Below are positions 1 to 5,502 of a stretch of 5,502 bases of DNA, one piece after another. The translations under genes were made by a program, and so were the position numbers. Location of the stretch: assembly GCA_002710765.1 (NCBI GenBank), contig PALK01000004.1, forward strand, positions 49,972 to 55,473, read 5' to 3'. The first letter of the stretch is position 1; the number at the start of each line of letters is the position of its first letter. Source of the stretch: Rickettsiales bacterium (GTDB lineage Bacteria; Pseudomonadota; Alphaproteobacteria; Methylaequorales; Methylaequoraceae). The notes beneath the pieces were generated by a model that searched no databases, was not told where the DNA came from, and worked only from the letters and a program-made list of their open reading frames with translations.

Positions 1-2
1 TA

Positions 3-290
3 AATATAGAAGTAATTGACGTTGGTAATAGAAGTAGTATTGCAGATTTTATAATTATAACTGAGGGAAATTCATCCAGACACGTAAATTCAATCGTTGG
101 CAGGCTAAGTAAGGAATTGAAAAATAAAATACTTTCTATTGAAGGTTTGCCAAGAGCAGATTGGGCTTTAGTTGATCTTGGAGATCTTATAATACATGTA
201 TTTAAACCTGAAGTAAGGCAATATTATAATCTTGAAAAATTATGGGATCTTGGAGCCCCAGAAGAAAAACAAAAAATTAATAAGTTATGA
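3..290 (+). CDS. rsfS: Ribosomal silencing factor RsfS, C-terminal part (5' end outside window)
   Basis: This is the last 95 codons of an open frame entering from the left edge and ending at TGA 288-290. RsfS (Iojap/YbeB family) binds ribosomal protein uL14 on the 50S subunit and blocks subunit joining when nutrients are scarce, lowering translation. Family signatures are clear: SSIADFIIIT near the start, SSRHVNSIVGRL, then EGLPRADWALVDLGD, IIHVFKPEVR and YYNLEKLWDLGAP at the C-terminus. Roughly 15-30 N-terminal residues are missing, judging from the usual length of about 105-120 residues. The stop codon overlaps the rlmH start as ATGA (287-290), implying translational coupling; rsfS-rlmH adjacency is common across bacteria. 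The frame shows no damage. The identification is secure from motifs; only the start cannot be placed. Confidence 0.95.
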   Translation, partial: NIEVIDVGNRSSIADFIIITEGNSSRHVNSIVGRLSKELKNKILSIEGLPRADWALVDLGDLIIHVFKPEVRQYYNLEKLWDLGAPEEKQKINKL

Positions 291-748
291 AATTAAAAAT
301 TATTTCTATTGGAAAGTTTTCCAGAGATTGTCCTTATAGCAGAATATTTCAAGAATATAAGAAAAGAATTAGTAATATATCATTAATTGAGATTCGTAGT
401 CTTAATTCAAAGAATAAACTTAGCTTAGATGAGAAAAAAAATTATGAAAAAAAAATTATCTTTCAGCATTTTAAAGATCAAGAAAGAATAATAGTTTTAG
501 ATAGAAAAGGAAAAGATTTTTCTAGCATTGAATTATCAAATTTTTTTCAAAAACAAATGTTAAATAGTATTCAAGATATAATTTTTATAATTGGAGGTCC
601 TGATGGTTTGGCAGATAGTTTTTTTAAAGATTTTGAGTCTATATCATTCGGTAAAAATACCTGGCCTCACTTGTTAATTAGAGTAATGTTGATAGAGCAA
701 ATATATAGGTCACTTCAAATAATAGAAGGTCATCCTTATCATAAATAA
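287..748 (+). CDS. rlmH: 23S rRNA (pseudouridine1915-N3)-methyltransferase RlmH
   Basis: A SPOUT-class methyltransferase of 153 residues; the E. coli enzyme has 155. The family uses S-adenosylmethionine to methylate N3 of pseudouridine 1915 in helix 69 of 23S rRNA, acting as a homodimer on assembled 70S ribosomes. Visible signatures are LDRKGKDFSS (residues 71-80), the glycine-rich SAM-binding loop IIGGPDGL (101-108), the WPHLLIRVMLIEQIYRSLQI helix region (126-145) that forms part of the trefoil knot, and the C-terminal YHK (151-153), whose tyrosine is conserved and needed in the family. The start is the ATG overlapping the rsfS stop by 4 bp; it gives the family N-terminus MKLKIISIGK directly, so no other start is needed. 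There is no Shine-Dalgarno sequence, which fits initiation by coupling. An 11-bp gap follows before gpmI. Confidence 0.97.
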   Translation: MKLKIISIGKFSRDCPYSRIFQEYKKRISNISLIEIRSLNSKNKLSLDEKKNYEKKIIFQHFKDQERIIVLDRKGKDFSSIELSNFFQKQMLNSIQDIIFIIGGPDGLADSFFKDFESISFGKNTWPHLLIRVMLIEQIYRSLQIIEGHPYHK

Positions 749-759
749 ATTTTAATACC

Positions 760-2274
760 ATGAGCAATGAAATTAAACAAAAAGTAATATTATGCATACT
801 CGATGGCTGGGGTTTAGCTCCACCCTCACCAAAAAATGCGATTAGTTTAGCTAAAAAGAAAAACTTTGATTTAATAATTAATAAATATTCTAATACCCAA
901 TTAAATGCATCTGAAAATGATGTTGGTCTTCCTGTTGGACAATTTGGTAATTCGGAAGTTGGACATATGAATATTGGAGCGGGAAGGGTAATACTTCAGA
1001 ATATTTTGAGGATTTCCTATGCTATAAAGTCTGGAGAATTAAAAAAAAATGAAAAAGTTAAATTATTAAAAAAAAATTGTAGAAGAATACATATTGTTGG
1101 CTTGCTCTCTTCAGGAGGAGTGCATGGACATCAGGATCATCTTTTTTCATTAATTGATATACTATCTGATAACGACAATGAATTATTTATACATTGTATT
1201 CTTGATGGTAGAGATAGTTCTCCAAATAGTGGAATAGATAATATGAAGTTATTATTAGAAAAAATAAAAAAAAAGAAAGTTACTATTGCAAGTATCTGCG
1301 GAAGATACTATGCAATGGATAGAGACAATCGATGGGATAGGATTAAACAAGCTTATAAAGCAATAATTGAAGGATCTATTAAAAATAAAATAAGAGATCC
1401 TATTAAAGCTATTGAACAAAGTTACAAAAAATCTGTGACAGATGAATTTTTCCTCCCAATAAATAATTATAATTATAAAGGAATTGAGGATGGTGATGGT
1501 TTTTTAATTACAAATTACAGAGCAGATAGAGTTAGAGAAATATTAACATCAATTTTTGATAAAGATTTTGATTCTTTTGAAAGACAAAGAATACAAAATT
1601 TTAAAAATTCTTTGGGAATTATGGAGTATTCAAGAAAATTAAAAAAGTCTTTAAATACTATTTTTGAACCTCAAAAGATTAAAAATACACTTGGTTCTGT
1701 AATTTCAGAACTAAATCTAAAACAACTAAGAATTGCAGAAACTGAAAAATATGCTCATGTAACATATTTTTTTAATGGTGGTATAGAAGAAAATTTTTTA
1801 GGAGAAGATAGAATATTAATTCCATCACCAAGAGTTGATACGTATGACCAAAAACCTGAGATGTCTGCAAAAAAACTTACGTTAGAGATCCTAAAACAAA
1901 TAAAGTCTCAAAAATATGACCTTATTATAACAAACTATGCAAATGCAGATATGGTTGGACATACAGGTGTTATTCCTGCAACTGTAAAAGCAATCGAGAC
2001 AGTTGATGATTGCATTGGGAAATTACTAAAAACGGCAAAAAAAGAAAACTATTTATTAATTTTAACTTCTGATCACGGAAATGCTGACTGTATGAAAGAT
2101 ACAAAAAAAAATCCACTAACATCTCATACAACTAATCCTGTTCCAATGATAATTTGTTCATCAAAAAAGACTAATCTTCAAAAAGGTTGTCTTGCAGATA
2201 TTGCTCCGACTATATTAAATATTATGGGTATAAAAAAACCAACGGAAATGTCAGGACGTTCATTGATAAAATGA
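760..2274 (+). CDS. gpmI: 2,3-bisphosphoglycerate-independent phosphoglycerate mutase
   Basis: This cytoplasmic enzyme interconverts 3- and 2-phosphoglycerate in glycolysis/gluconeogenesis through a phosphoserine intermediate and two Mn ions. The 504-residue length is normal (about 505-515). The alkaline-phosphatase-like phosphatase domain is split around the inserted transferase domain. In the phosphatase part I see D15 (LDGWG), nucleophile S65 in GNSEVGHMNIGAGR, D397 and H401 (NADMVGHTG), D438-H439 (TSDHGNAD) and H456 (TSHTTNPVP), matching the seven metal/catalytic positions known from Geobacillus iPGM. In the transferase part I see H122 (GGVHGH), D152 (DGRDSSP), R182 and R188 (GRYYAMDRD) and the R254/R257 pair (NYRADR). 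The protein looks fully active. It begins 11 bp after rlmH with no recognisable Shine-Dalgarno sequence, and its TGA overlaps the envC start by 4 bp (ATGA, 2271-2274). It is probably transcribed with the upstream genes. Confidence 0.98.
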   Translation: MSNEIKQKVILCILDGWGLAPPSPKNAISLAKKKNFDLIINKYSNTQLNASENDVGLPVGQFGNSEVGHMNIGAGRVILQNILRISYAIKSGELKKNEKVKLLKKNCRRIHIVGLLSSGGVHGHQDHLFSLIDILSDNDNELFIHCILDGRDSSPNSGIDNMKLLLEKIKKKKVTIASICGRYYAMDRDNRWDRIKQAYKAIIEGSIKNKIRDPIKAIEQSYKKSVTDEFFLPINNYNYKGIEDGDGFLITNYRADRVREILTSIFDKDFDSFERQRIQNFKNSLGIMEYSRKLKKSLNTIFEPQKIKNTLGSVISELNLKQLRIAETEKYAHVTYFFNGGIEENFLGEDRILIPSPRVDTYDQKPEMSAKKLTLEILKQIKSQKYDLIITNYANADMVGHTGVIPATVKAIETVDDCIGKLLKTAKKENYLLILTSDHGNADCMKDTKKNPLTSHTTNPVPMIICSSKKTNLQKGCLADIAPTILNIMGIKKPTEMSGRSLIK

Positions 2275-3323
2275 TTTTTGCCAATATTTTAAAAAAAATA
2301 GTTTTTTTACTAATTATATTTATTCCAATCAGTCTTTATACAAAAACACATTTAGAAATAAAAAGTAAACTTGAAACAGAATTAAATAATATTCAAAAGA
2401 AAACTGTAGAAACTTACAATGAACTTTTGATTTTAAACAAAGCAATAAAAAATTTAAATATTGAAATAAAAAGAAATAAACAATCACAATTAATATATAA
2501 AAAATATATTGATAATGAGGAAGTACTTGCAGAGGGACTGATACTATTACTTCAGGAAAAATATTATAACGAACCAATAAAAAAATTTTTTCAAGATTTC
2601 TCTAAAAAAAATAATTATATTACAAAAAAAATAATCAAAGAGTATTTCTTAGAAAACATAAAAACTGAAATAAATATTTATTTTTCAGGATTAAGAAAGA
2701 TTGAAGAACTTGATAAGGAACTAAATATTAAAAACTCTTTATTAGCTCAGAAAAGATTAAAAATAAAAAAAAAAAAGAAAAAGCTTGATGCAGAATTAAA
2801 AAAAAGAAAAGCACTTCAAAGAAAAAACCCAAAAAGTAAAATTTACAAAAAAAAAGAGAATATTGTTAAACAAAAAGCAAAAAATATTAATGAGCTTTTA
2901 AAAGGGGTCTCTTCAAAGAGAACAAACAAAAATCGTAATATTAAATCTAAAAAAGTTAGCCTTCCAGTAAGGGGTAATATAATTTCTCAATTTGGAGAAA
3001 AAAAAGATTCTTTTCTATCCAAAGCAGGTATAATGTTTGAGCTTTCTGAGGAATCATATGTTACTGCACCAATCAACGGTATGGTTATTTTTACTGGAAA
3101 ATGGAGGAATTATGGTAATATTATTATTATTGAGAATAGTGATCATTATCATACTATTCTTTCAGGTATGGATGAGATAATGACTTTTTCTGGAAACAAA
3201 GTGCTAAAAGGTGAGCCAATTGCAAAATTTTTTGTTAAACAAAGTTCTAGTAAGAAATTATATTTTCAATTGAGATTCAAAGGAAAACCAATAGATCCAA
3301 AAAGAGAAGTTGAGATTTTGTAA
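2271..3323 (+). CDS. EnvC-type murein hydrolase activator with degenerate LytM/M23 domain
   Basis: EnvC-like proteins sit in the periplasm, usually recruited by FtsEX, and switch on division amidases that split septal peptidoglycan. I chose ATG 2271, overlapping the gpmI stop by 4 bp. The open frame extends upstream to 2187, but that adds 28 non-family residues inside gpmI and would bury the signal sequence. From 2271 the protein has 350 residues: a hydrophobic signal/anchor (about 8-24), a long coiled-coil region (about 28-175), a very lysine-rich linker (about 158-228) and a C-terminal LytM domain from LPVRG (231-235). The M23 zinc motifs are lost: K251-A-G-I-M255 occupies the place of HxGxD, and K-L-Y-F-Q (329-333) replaces HLHFE. 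E. coli EnvC carries the same kind of substitutions (KGMV, LYFE), so this should be an activator rather than a peptidase. The coiled-coil part holds an 11-A homopolymer (2765-2775). Position between gpmI and ctpA is standard for alphaproteobacteria. Confidence 0.88.
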   Translation: MIFANILKKIVFLLIIFIPISLYTKTHLEIKSKLETELNNIQKKTVETYNELLILNKAIKNLNIEIKRNKQSQLIYKKYIDNEEVLAEGLILLLQEKYYNEPIKKFFQDFSKKNNYITKKIIKEYFLENIKTEINIYFSGLRKIEELDKELNIKNSLLAQKRLKIKKKKKKLDAELKKRKALQRKNPKSKIYKKKENIVKQKAKNINELLKGVSSKRTNKNRNIKSKKVSLPVRGNIISQFGEKKDSFLSKAGIMFELSEESYVTAPINGMVIFTGKWRNYGNIIIIENSDHYHTILSGMDEIMTFSGNKVLKGEPIAKFFVKQSSSKKLYFQLRFKGKPIDPKREVEIL

Positions 3324-3343
3324 AAATGAGGCATAATTAAAAA

Positions 3344-3663
3344 ATGATAAATAAATTTATTTTATTTTTTTTACTCTTTTTTGTTTTCTCATCTGTTGAA
3401 GCAGATGAAAAAAAAGAAGTTTATAAATACTTAAATCTTTTTGGAGAAGCATTTGAGAAAATCAAAAATAACTATGTAGAAGAAATCACAGTAAAAGAGA
3501 TTGCAATAAAAGTAATTGAAAGTTTTTTAAGAATTAATTTTATCATTATTCCTCCAATTTAATGTTTAAACATAAACATATAGTAAATATTTATACAAGA
3601 GAAATTGAGAAAAAAAGCCATTATAAAATGGAAAAATATTCTGTTTTTTTGTTTTTTACTTGG
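3344..3663 (+). pseudogene. ctpA: Decaying remnant of ctpA (S41 carboxy-terminal processing protease)
   Basis: An ATG 20 bp after the envC stop opens a 72-codon frame (stop 3560-3562). Residues 1-20 form a good Sec signal peptide (hydrophobic core, VEA cleavage before D21). YLNLFGEAFEKIKNNYVEE (29-47) is the typical start of mature CtpA, a periplasmic serine protease with PDZ and S41 domains, usually about 400 or more residues. From residue 52 the match degrades. A-I-K-V-I (54-58) stands where A-I-N-G-M is expected, and L-R-I-N-F-I-I-I-P-P (62-71) where L-D-P-H-S-S-F-x-P-P is expected. In the next frame, from ATG 3562, short pieces still echo the family: FK, VN..TRE (for V-N/Q-T-R/K-G-E-F-G-G) and KME (for TMEN). 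The PDZ domain and the whole catalytic domain are absent. Gene identity at the 5' end is well supported by sequence and by its place after envC. The extent of the eroded tail is inference from remembered family consensus, and the 3' limit is arbitrary. Confidence 0.75.
3618..3657 (+). terminator. Weak candidate transcription terminator in the ctpA remnant
   Basis: CCATT (3618-3622) can pair with AATGG (3627-3631) around an ATAA loop, and a flanking A-tract (3610-3616) could add A-U pairs with T-tracts at 3644-3650 and 3652-3657. The perfect stem is only 5 bp and the T-run starts about 12 bases after it, so this is a poor fit to the classical model. Its place between the housekeeping block and the promoter at 3667 is where termination would be expected. 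Chance is a serious alternative in DNA this AT-rich. Confidence 0.2.
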
Positions 3664-3675
3664 TAGTGTTATAAT
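3646..3675 (+). promoter_or_regulatory. Predicted sigma-70 promoter (extended -10) for the sugar operon
   Basis: TG-T-TATAAT at 3667-3675 is a perfect extended -10 element. A poor -35 (TTTTTG at 3646-3651 with 18-bp spacing, or TTGTTT at 3649-3654 with 15 bp) lies upstream, as is common for extended -10 promoters. Initiation would fall near 3682, leaving a leader of about 30 bases before ATG 3714. It sits at the break between the conserved operon and the accessory genes, where a promoter is needed. AT-rich DNA gives false TATAAT hits easily; the TG extension and context raise my confidence. Confidence 0.5.
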
Positions 3676-3700
3676 CACAAAAAAGAAGATATTTTCATAT

Positions 3701-3707
3701 AAGGAAG
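3701..3707 (+). promoter_or_regulatory. Shine-Dalgarno sequence of the isomerase-like gene
   Basis: AAGGAAG lies 6 bases before ATG 3714 and is the best ribosome binding site in the window. The other starts lie in stop/start overlaps or lack a recognisable purine-rich site. It fixes the start at 3714 and suggests that this gene is the first of its transcript and initiates independently. Confidence 0.75.
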
Positions 3708-3713
3708 CTTTAA

Positions 3714-5087
3714 ATGATTGGTTGTCTTAGTCTTGGTAGGGAAACATTTGATGTAAATTTTGCAAATGAAAAAATAGGCTTAGTAGAAAAAAGATTAAAC
3801 AAATTAAGTTATAACATTATTTTTTTTGAAAAATTAATTACAAATGATGAAATTAGTGAAGAAGCATTGTCTTTTTTTAAGCAAAAAAAATGTAAGAAGT
3901 ACTTAATAATTCAGTCAACATTTACTGACTCAAAATTTATTAAAAAATTTACTAAAGTTTTTAAAAAACCAATTTTTTTTATATCTTTTAAAGAAAAAAG
4001 AACGGGGGGCAGATTAAGACTAAATTCTCTTTGTGGAGTTAATTTAGGATTACATTCATTAATAAAAAACAAAATTTATTCTGATTTTGTTATCTGTGAT
4101 AAAGAAGTTAAATACTTCAACAAAAAAATAGTTGAGTTTATTAATAATAAAGACACTTTAGATAAAAGCTATTTAAAAAAAATTGAAAACTCTGGAAAGA
4201 ATTTTAAACAGATTACCTACTCAAATCCTAAAATAGCTTTAGTTGGTAAAAGACCAGATGGTTTTGATACATGTGACTATGAAGTGAGTGAATTAAAAAA
4301 TAAACTTCATACAAATGTTTCTCAAATTAGTTTAAAAAAATTATTTAAAATTTCTAGTAAAATAGAGAAAAATGAAATTATAAATACTAAAAAAAATATT
4401 GGAAAAAATTTCAAAGATTTAAAAAATCTTAATCAAATTGAAGTTGAAAAAAGTATTTCATTATTTCATGGACTAGAAAAAATTCAAAAAAAAGAAAAGT
4501 TTGATGCTTTTGCAGTGAGATGTTGGCCGGAAATGTTTACTGAATATGGTTGTGCTTCATGTGCTCCAATGGCTATGATGAATGAAACAAAGATAAGCGC
4601 GGCTTGTGAAGCTGATGTTCTTGGAAGTTTGAGTTGTAATATTTTAAATCAATTAAATAATAAACCTGCTTTATTAGTTGATATTGTTGATGTTGATGAG
4701 AAAGATAATACAACTGTTTTTTGGCATTGTGGTCTTGCGCCAATTAGTATGGCTGAAAAAAACACACCTGGTGCCACTGTGCACTCAAATAGAAAAAAAC
4801 CTCTACTTCATAATTTCGCATTTAAATCTGGTGAAATTACGATTTTTAGAGTTTCAAAATCAGAAAATAAATTAAAATTTATTTTAATGAAAGGAAAAGT
4901 TCTTAAAAGAAAAAATTCTTTCTCAGGGACATCGGGAGTAATAAGGTTAGGTCAAAATACATTTAAAAAAATAAAAAATTTATTTTTAAGTGGATTAGAA
5001 CATCATGTTTGCTTTACATATGGAGATGTGATTGAGGATATTAAGACTTTGGGCAAACAATTAAAAATACCTACTTACACGATATGA
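3714..5087 (+). CDS. L-fucose/L-arabinose isomerase-like protein (COG2407 type), substrate unknown
   Basis: A 457-residue cytoplasmic protein related to FucI/AraA ketol isomerases, which use Mn to interconvert aldoses and ketoses. The N-terminal part carries a conserved TGGRLRLNSLCG segment (97-108). A second alpha/beta unit starts at PKIALVGKRPDG (172-183). The active-site region has RCWPEM (269-274), CAP (283-285) and ACEADVLG (297-304). E299 and D323 (LVDIVD) are 24 residues apart, exactly as E337 and D361, the metal ligands of E. coli FucI. H430/H431 near the end (LEHHV) are candidates for the third ligand, H528 in FucI. At 457 residues it is shorter than FucI (591) but normal for the COG2407 group. 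It has its own promoter and a strong ribosome binding site, and its stop overlaps the downstream oxidoreductase by 4 bp (ATGA, 5084-5087), so both probably serve one carbohydrate or polyol pathway. Family membership is firm; the actual sugar, and whether it isomerises at all, is not visible. Confidence 0.85.
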   Translation: MIGCLSLGRETFDVNFANEKIGLVEKRLNKLSYNIIFFEKLITNDEISEEALSFFKQKKCKKYLIIQSTFTDSKFIKKFTKVFKKPIFFISFKEKRTGGRLRLNSLCGVNLGLHSLIKNKIYSDFVICDKEVKYFNKKIVEFINNKDTLDKSYLKKIENSGKNFKQITYSNPKIALVGKRPDGFDTCDYEVSELKNKLHTNVSQISLKKLFKISSKIEKNEIINTKKNIGKNFKDLKNLNQIEVEKSISLFHGLEKIQKKEKFDAFAVRCWPEMFTEYGCASCAPMAMMNETKISAACEADVLGSLSCNILNQLNNKPALLVDIVDVDEKDNTTVFWHCGLAPISMAEKNTPGATVHSNRKKPLLHNFAFKSGEITIFRVSKSENKLKFILMKGKVLKRKNSFSGTSGVIRLGQNTFKKIKNLFLSGLEHHVCFTYGDVIEDIKTLGKQLKIPTYTI

Positions 5088-5502
5088 GTGATACTATAAA
5101 ATATGGAGTTATTGGAGCTGGTGTAATGGGTCAAGAACATATTCAAAATATAAATATAATTGATAATGCAGAAATAGTAGCTGTTTGCGATACTAACGAA
5201 AACTCAATGAACCAAGCAAAATCATTAGTGAAGGGCTCAGCAGAATTTTATAAAGACTTAAATGAATTGGTAAGTAAAAATATTGCGGATGCTTACATAA
5301 TTGCAACACCAAATTTTACGCATATTAGTATTTTAGAACGAATACTAAAAACAAATAAGCATTTATTAATAGAAAAGCCTCTCTGCACTACTACCTTAGA
5401 TTGTAAAAAATTTGAGTTACTTTCTAAAGAGTATTCTAAGATAATTTGGACTGGAATGGAATACAGATACATGCCTCCAGTAAAACAATTAATTAATGAG
5501 GT
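5084..5502 (+). CDS. Gfo/Idh/MocA-family NAD(P)-dependent oxidoreductase, N-terminal part (3' end outside window)
   Basis: This frame of 139 complete codons runs off the right edge. It begins at an ATG overlapping the isomerase-like stop (ATGA), and that start gives the family N-terminus directly: MSDTIKYGVIGAGVMGQEH. It shows a Rossmann dinucleotide fold with G11-A-G13-V-M-G16, an acidic residue at the end of strand 2 (V-C-D36), the ATPNFTH segment (74-80) and the diagnostic EKPL (97-100), whose K98 corresponds to the conserved lysine of the family. EYRYMPPVKQL (126-136) begins the substrate domain. Members oxidise or reduce sugars, inositols and related polyols; myo-inositol dehydrogenase and glucose-fructose oxidoreductase are examples. 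The catalytic histidine region and the substrate-specific half lie beyond the window, so the substrate is unknown. D36 at the end of the second strand would favour NAD over NADP; this is inference. Confidence 0.93.
   Translation, partial: MSDTIKYGVIGAGVMGQEHIQNINIIDNAEIVAVCDTNENSMNQAKSLVKGSAEFYKDLNELVSKNIADAYIIATPNFTHISILERILKTNKHLLIEKPLCTTTLDCKKFELLSKEYSKIIWTGMEYRYMPPVKQLINE

Noticed and set aside
2187..2270. Longer N-terminus for the EnvC-like protein from ATG 2187
   Set aside because: These 28 codons overlap the conserved gpmI C-terminus and would put a Cys/Tyr-rich non-family stretch before the signal sequence. ATG 2271 with a 4-bp overlap fits better.
2329..2577. Minus-strand open frame of 82 codons
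   Set aside because: It lies inside the coiled-coil part of the EnvC-like gene, its product is hydrophobic/aromatic as expected from the complement of Lys/Asn/Ile codons, and it matches no family I recognise.
3326..3340. ATG-AGG-CAT-AAT-TAA mini-ORF between envC and ctpA as a leader peptide
   Set aside because: Four codons with no attenuator hairpin or regulatory codon run; likely chance.
3562..3663. Small 34-codon frame overlapping the ctpA stop by one base
   Set aside because: It has no ribosome binding site and no recognised product, and its residues echo a frameshifted CtpA better than a separate gene, so it is included in the pseudogene.
4678..4875. Plus-strand open frame of 65 codons inside the isomerase-like gene
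   Set aside because: It is out of frame with a well-conserved coding region that includes metal ligand D323; it is a shadow.
1..5502. tRNA, rRNA, CRISPR array, insertion sequence or integrase
   Set aside because: I found no cloverleaf-like segment, regularly spaced repeats, terminal inverted repeats or transposase/integrase motifs on either strand by reading.
1..5502. A new defence system or other undescribed multi-gene system
   Set aside because: All intact genes fall in known families. The only unusual elements are the ctpA remnant and the sugar gene pair, and neither supports a defence or signalling role.

Overview
The window is strongly AT-rich, densely packed and coded entirely on the + strand. 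The order rsfS - rlmH - gpmI - envC-like - ctpA, with ATGA start/stop overlaps and lysine/asparagine/isoleucine-rich proteins, points to an alphaproteobacterium. The extreme AT bias and compactness suggest a streamlined marine lineage of the SAR11/Pelagibacterales type. That placement is inferred from gene order and composition; no rRNA marker is present.

Region 1 (1-3323) is a conserved housekeeping block. It holds the 3' end of rsfS (ribosome silencing factor), rlmH (23S rRNA pseudouridine methyltransferase), a complete gpmI (cofactor-independent phosphoglycerate mutase with all seven expected metal/catalytic residues) and an EnvC-type murein hydrolase activator with a catalytically degenerate LytM domain. 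rsfS/rlmH and gpmI/envC each overlap by 4 bp and no internal promoter is evident, so these genes look like one operon.

Region 2 (3324-3713) is where the conserved order breaks. It begins with a convincing start of ctpA (periplasmic S41 processing protease): signal peptide plus the first ~30 mature residues. The frame stops after 72 codons, whereas the family is about 400 or more residues. The following DNA still resembles eroded CtpA sequence in shifted frames, so I read it as a decaying pseudogene rather than a clean deletion. Near its end lie a good extended -10 promoter and the clearest Shine-Dalgarno sequence in the window.

Region 3 (3714-5502) is a separate transcription unit: an L-fucose/L-arabinose isomerase-like protein, overlapped by 4 bp with a Gfo/Idh/MocA-family NAD(P)-dependent oxidoreductase that runs off the window. 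The pair looks like part of an accessory carbohydrate or polyol pathway placed next to the housekeeping block where ctpA has been lost. The substrate cannot be read from the sequence.

I see no mobile element, CRISPR array, RNA gene or clearly new system. The most notable features are the decaying ctpA and the accessory sugar operon that starts in its remains.
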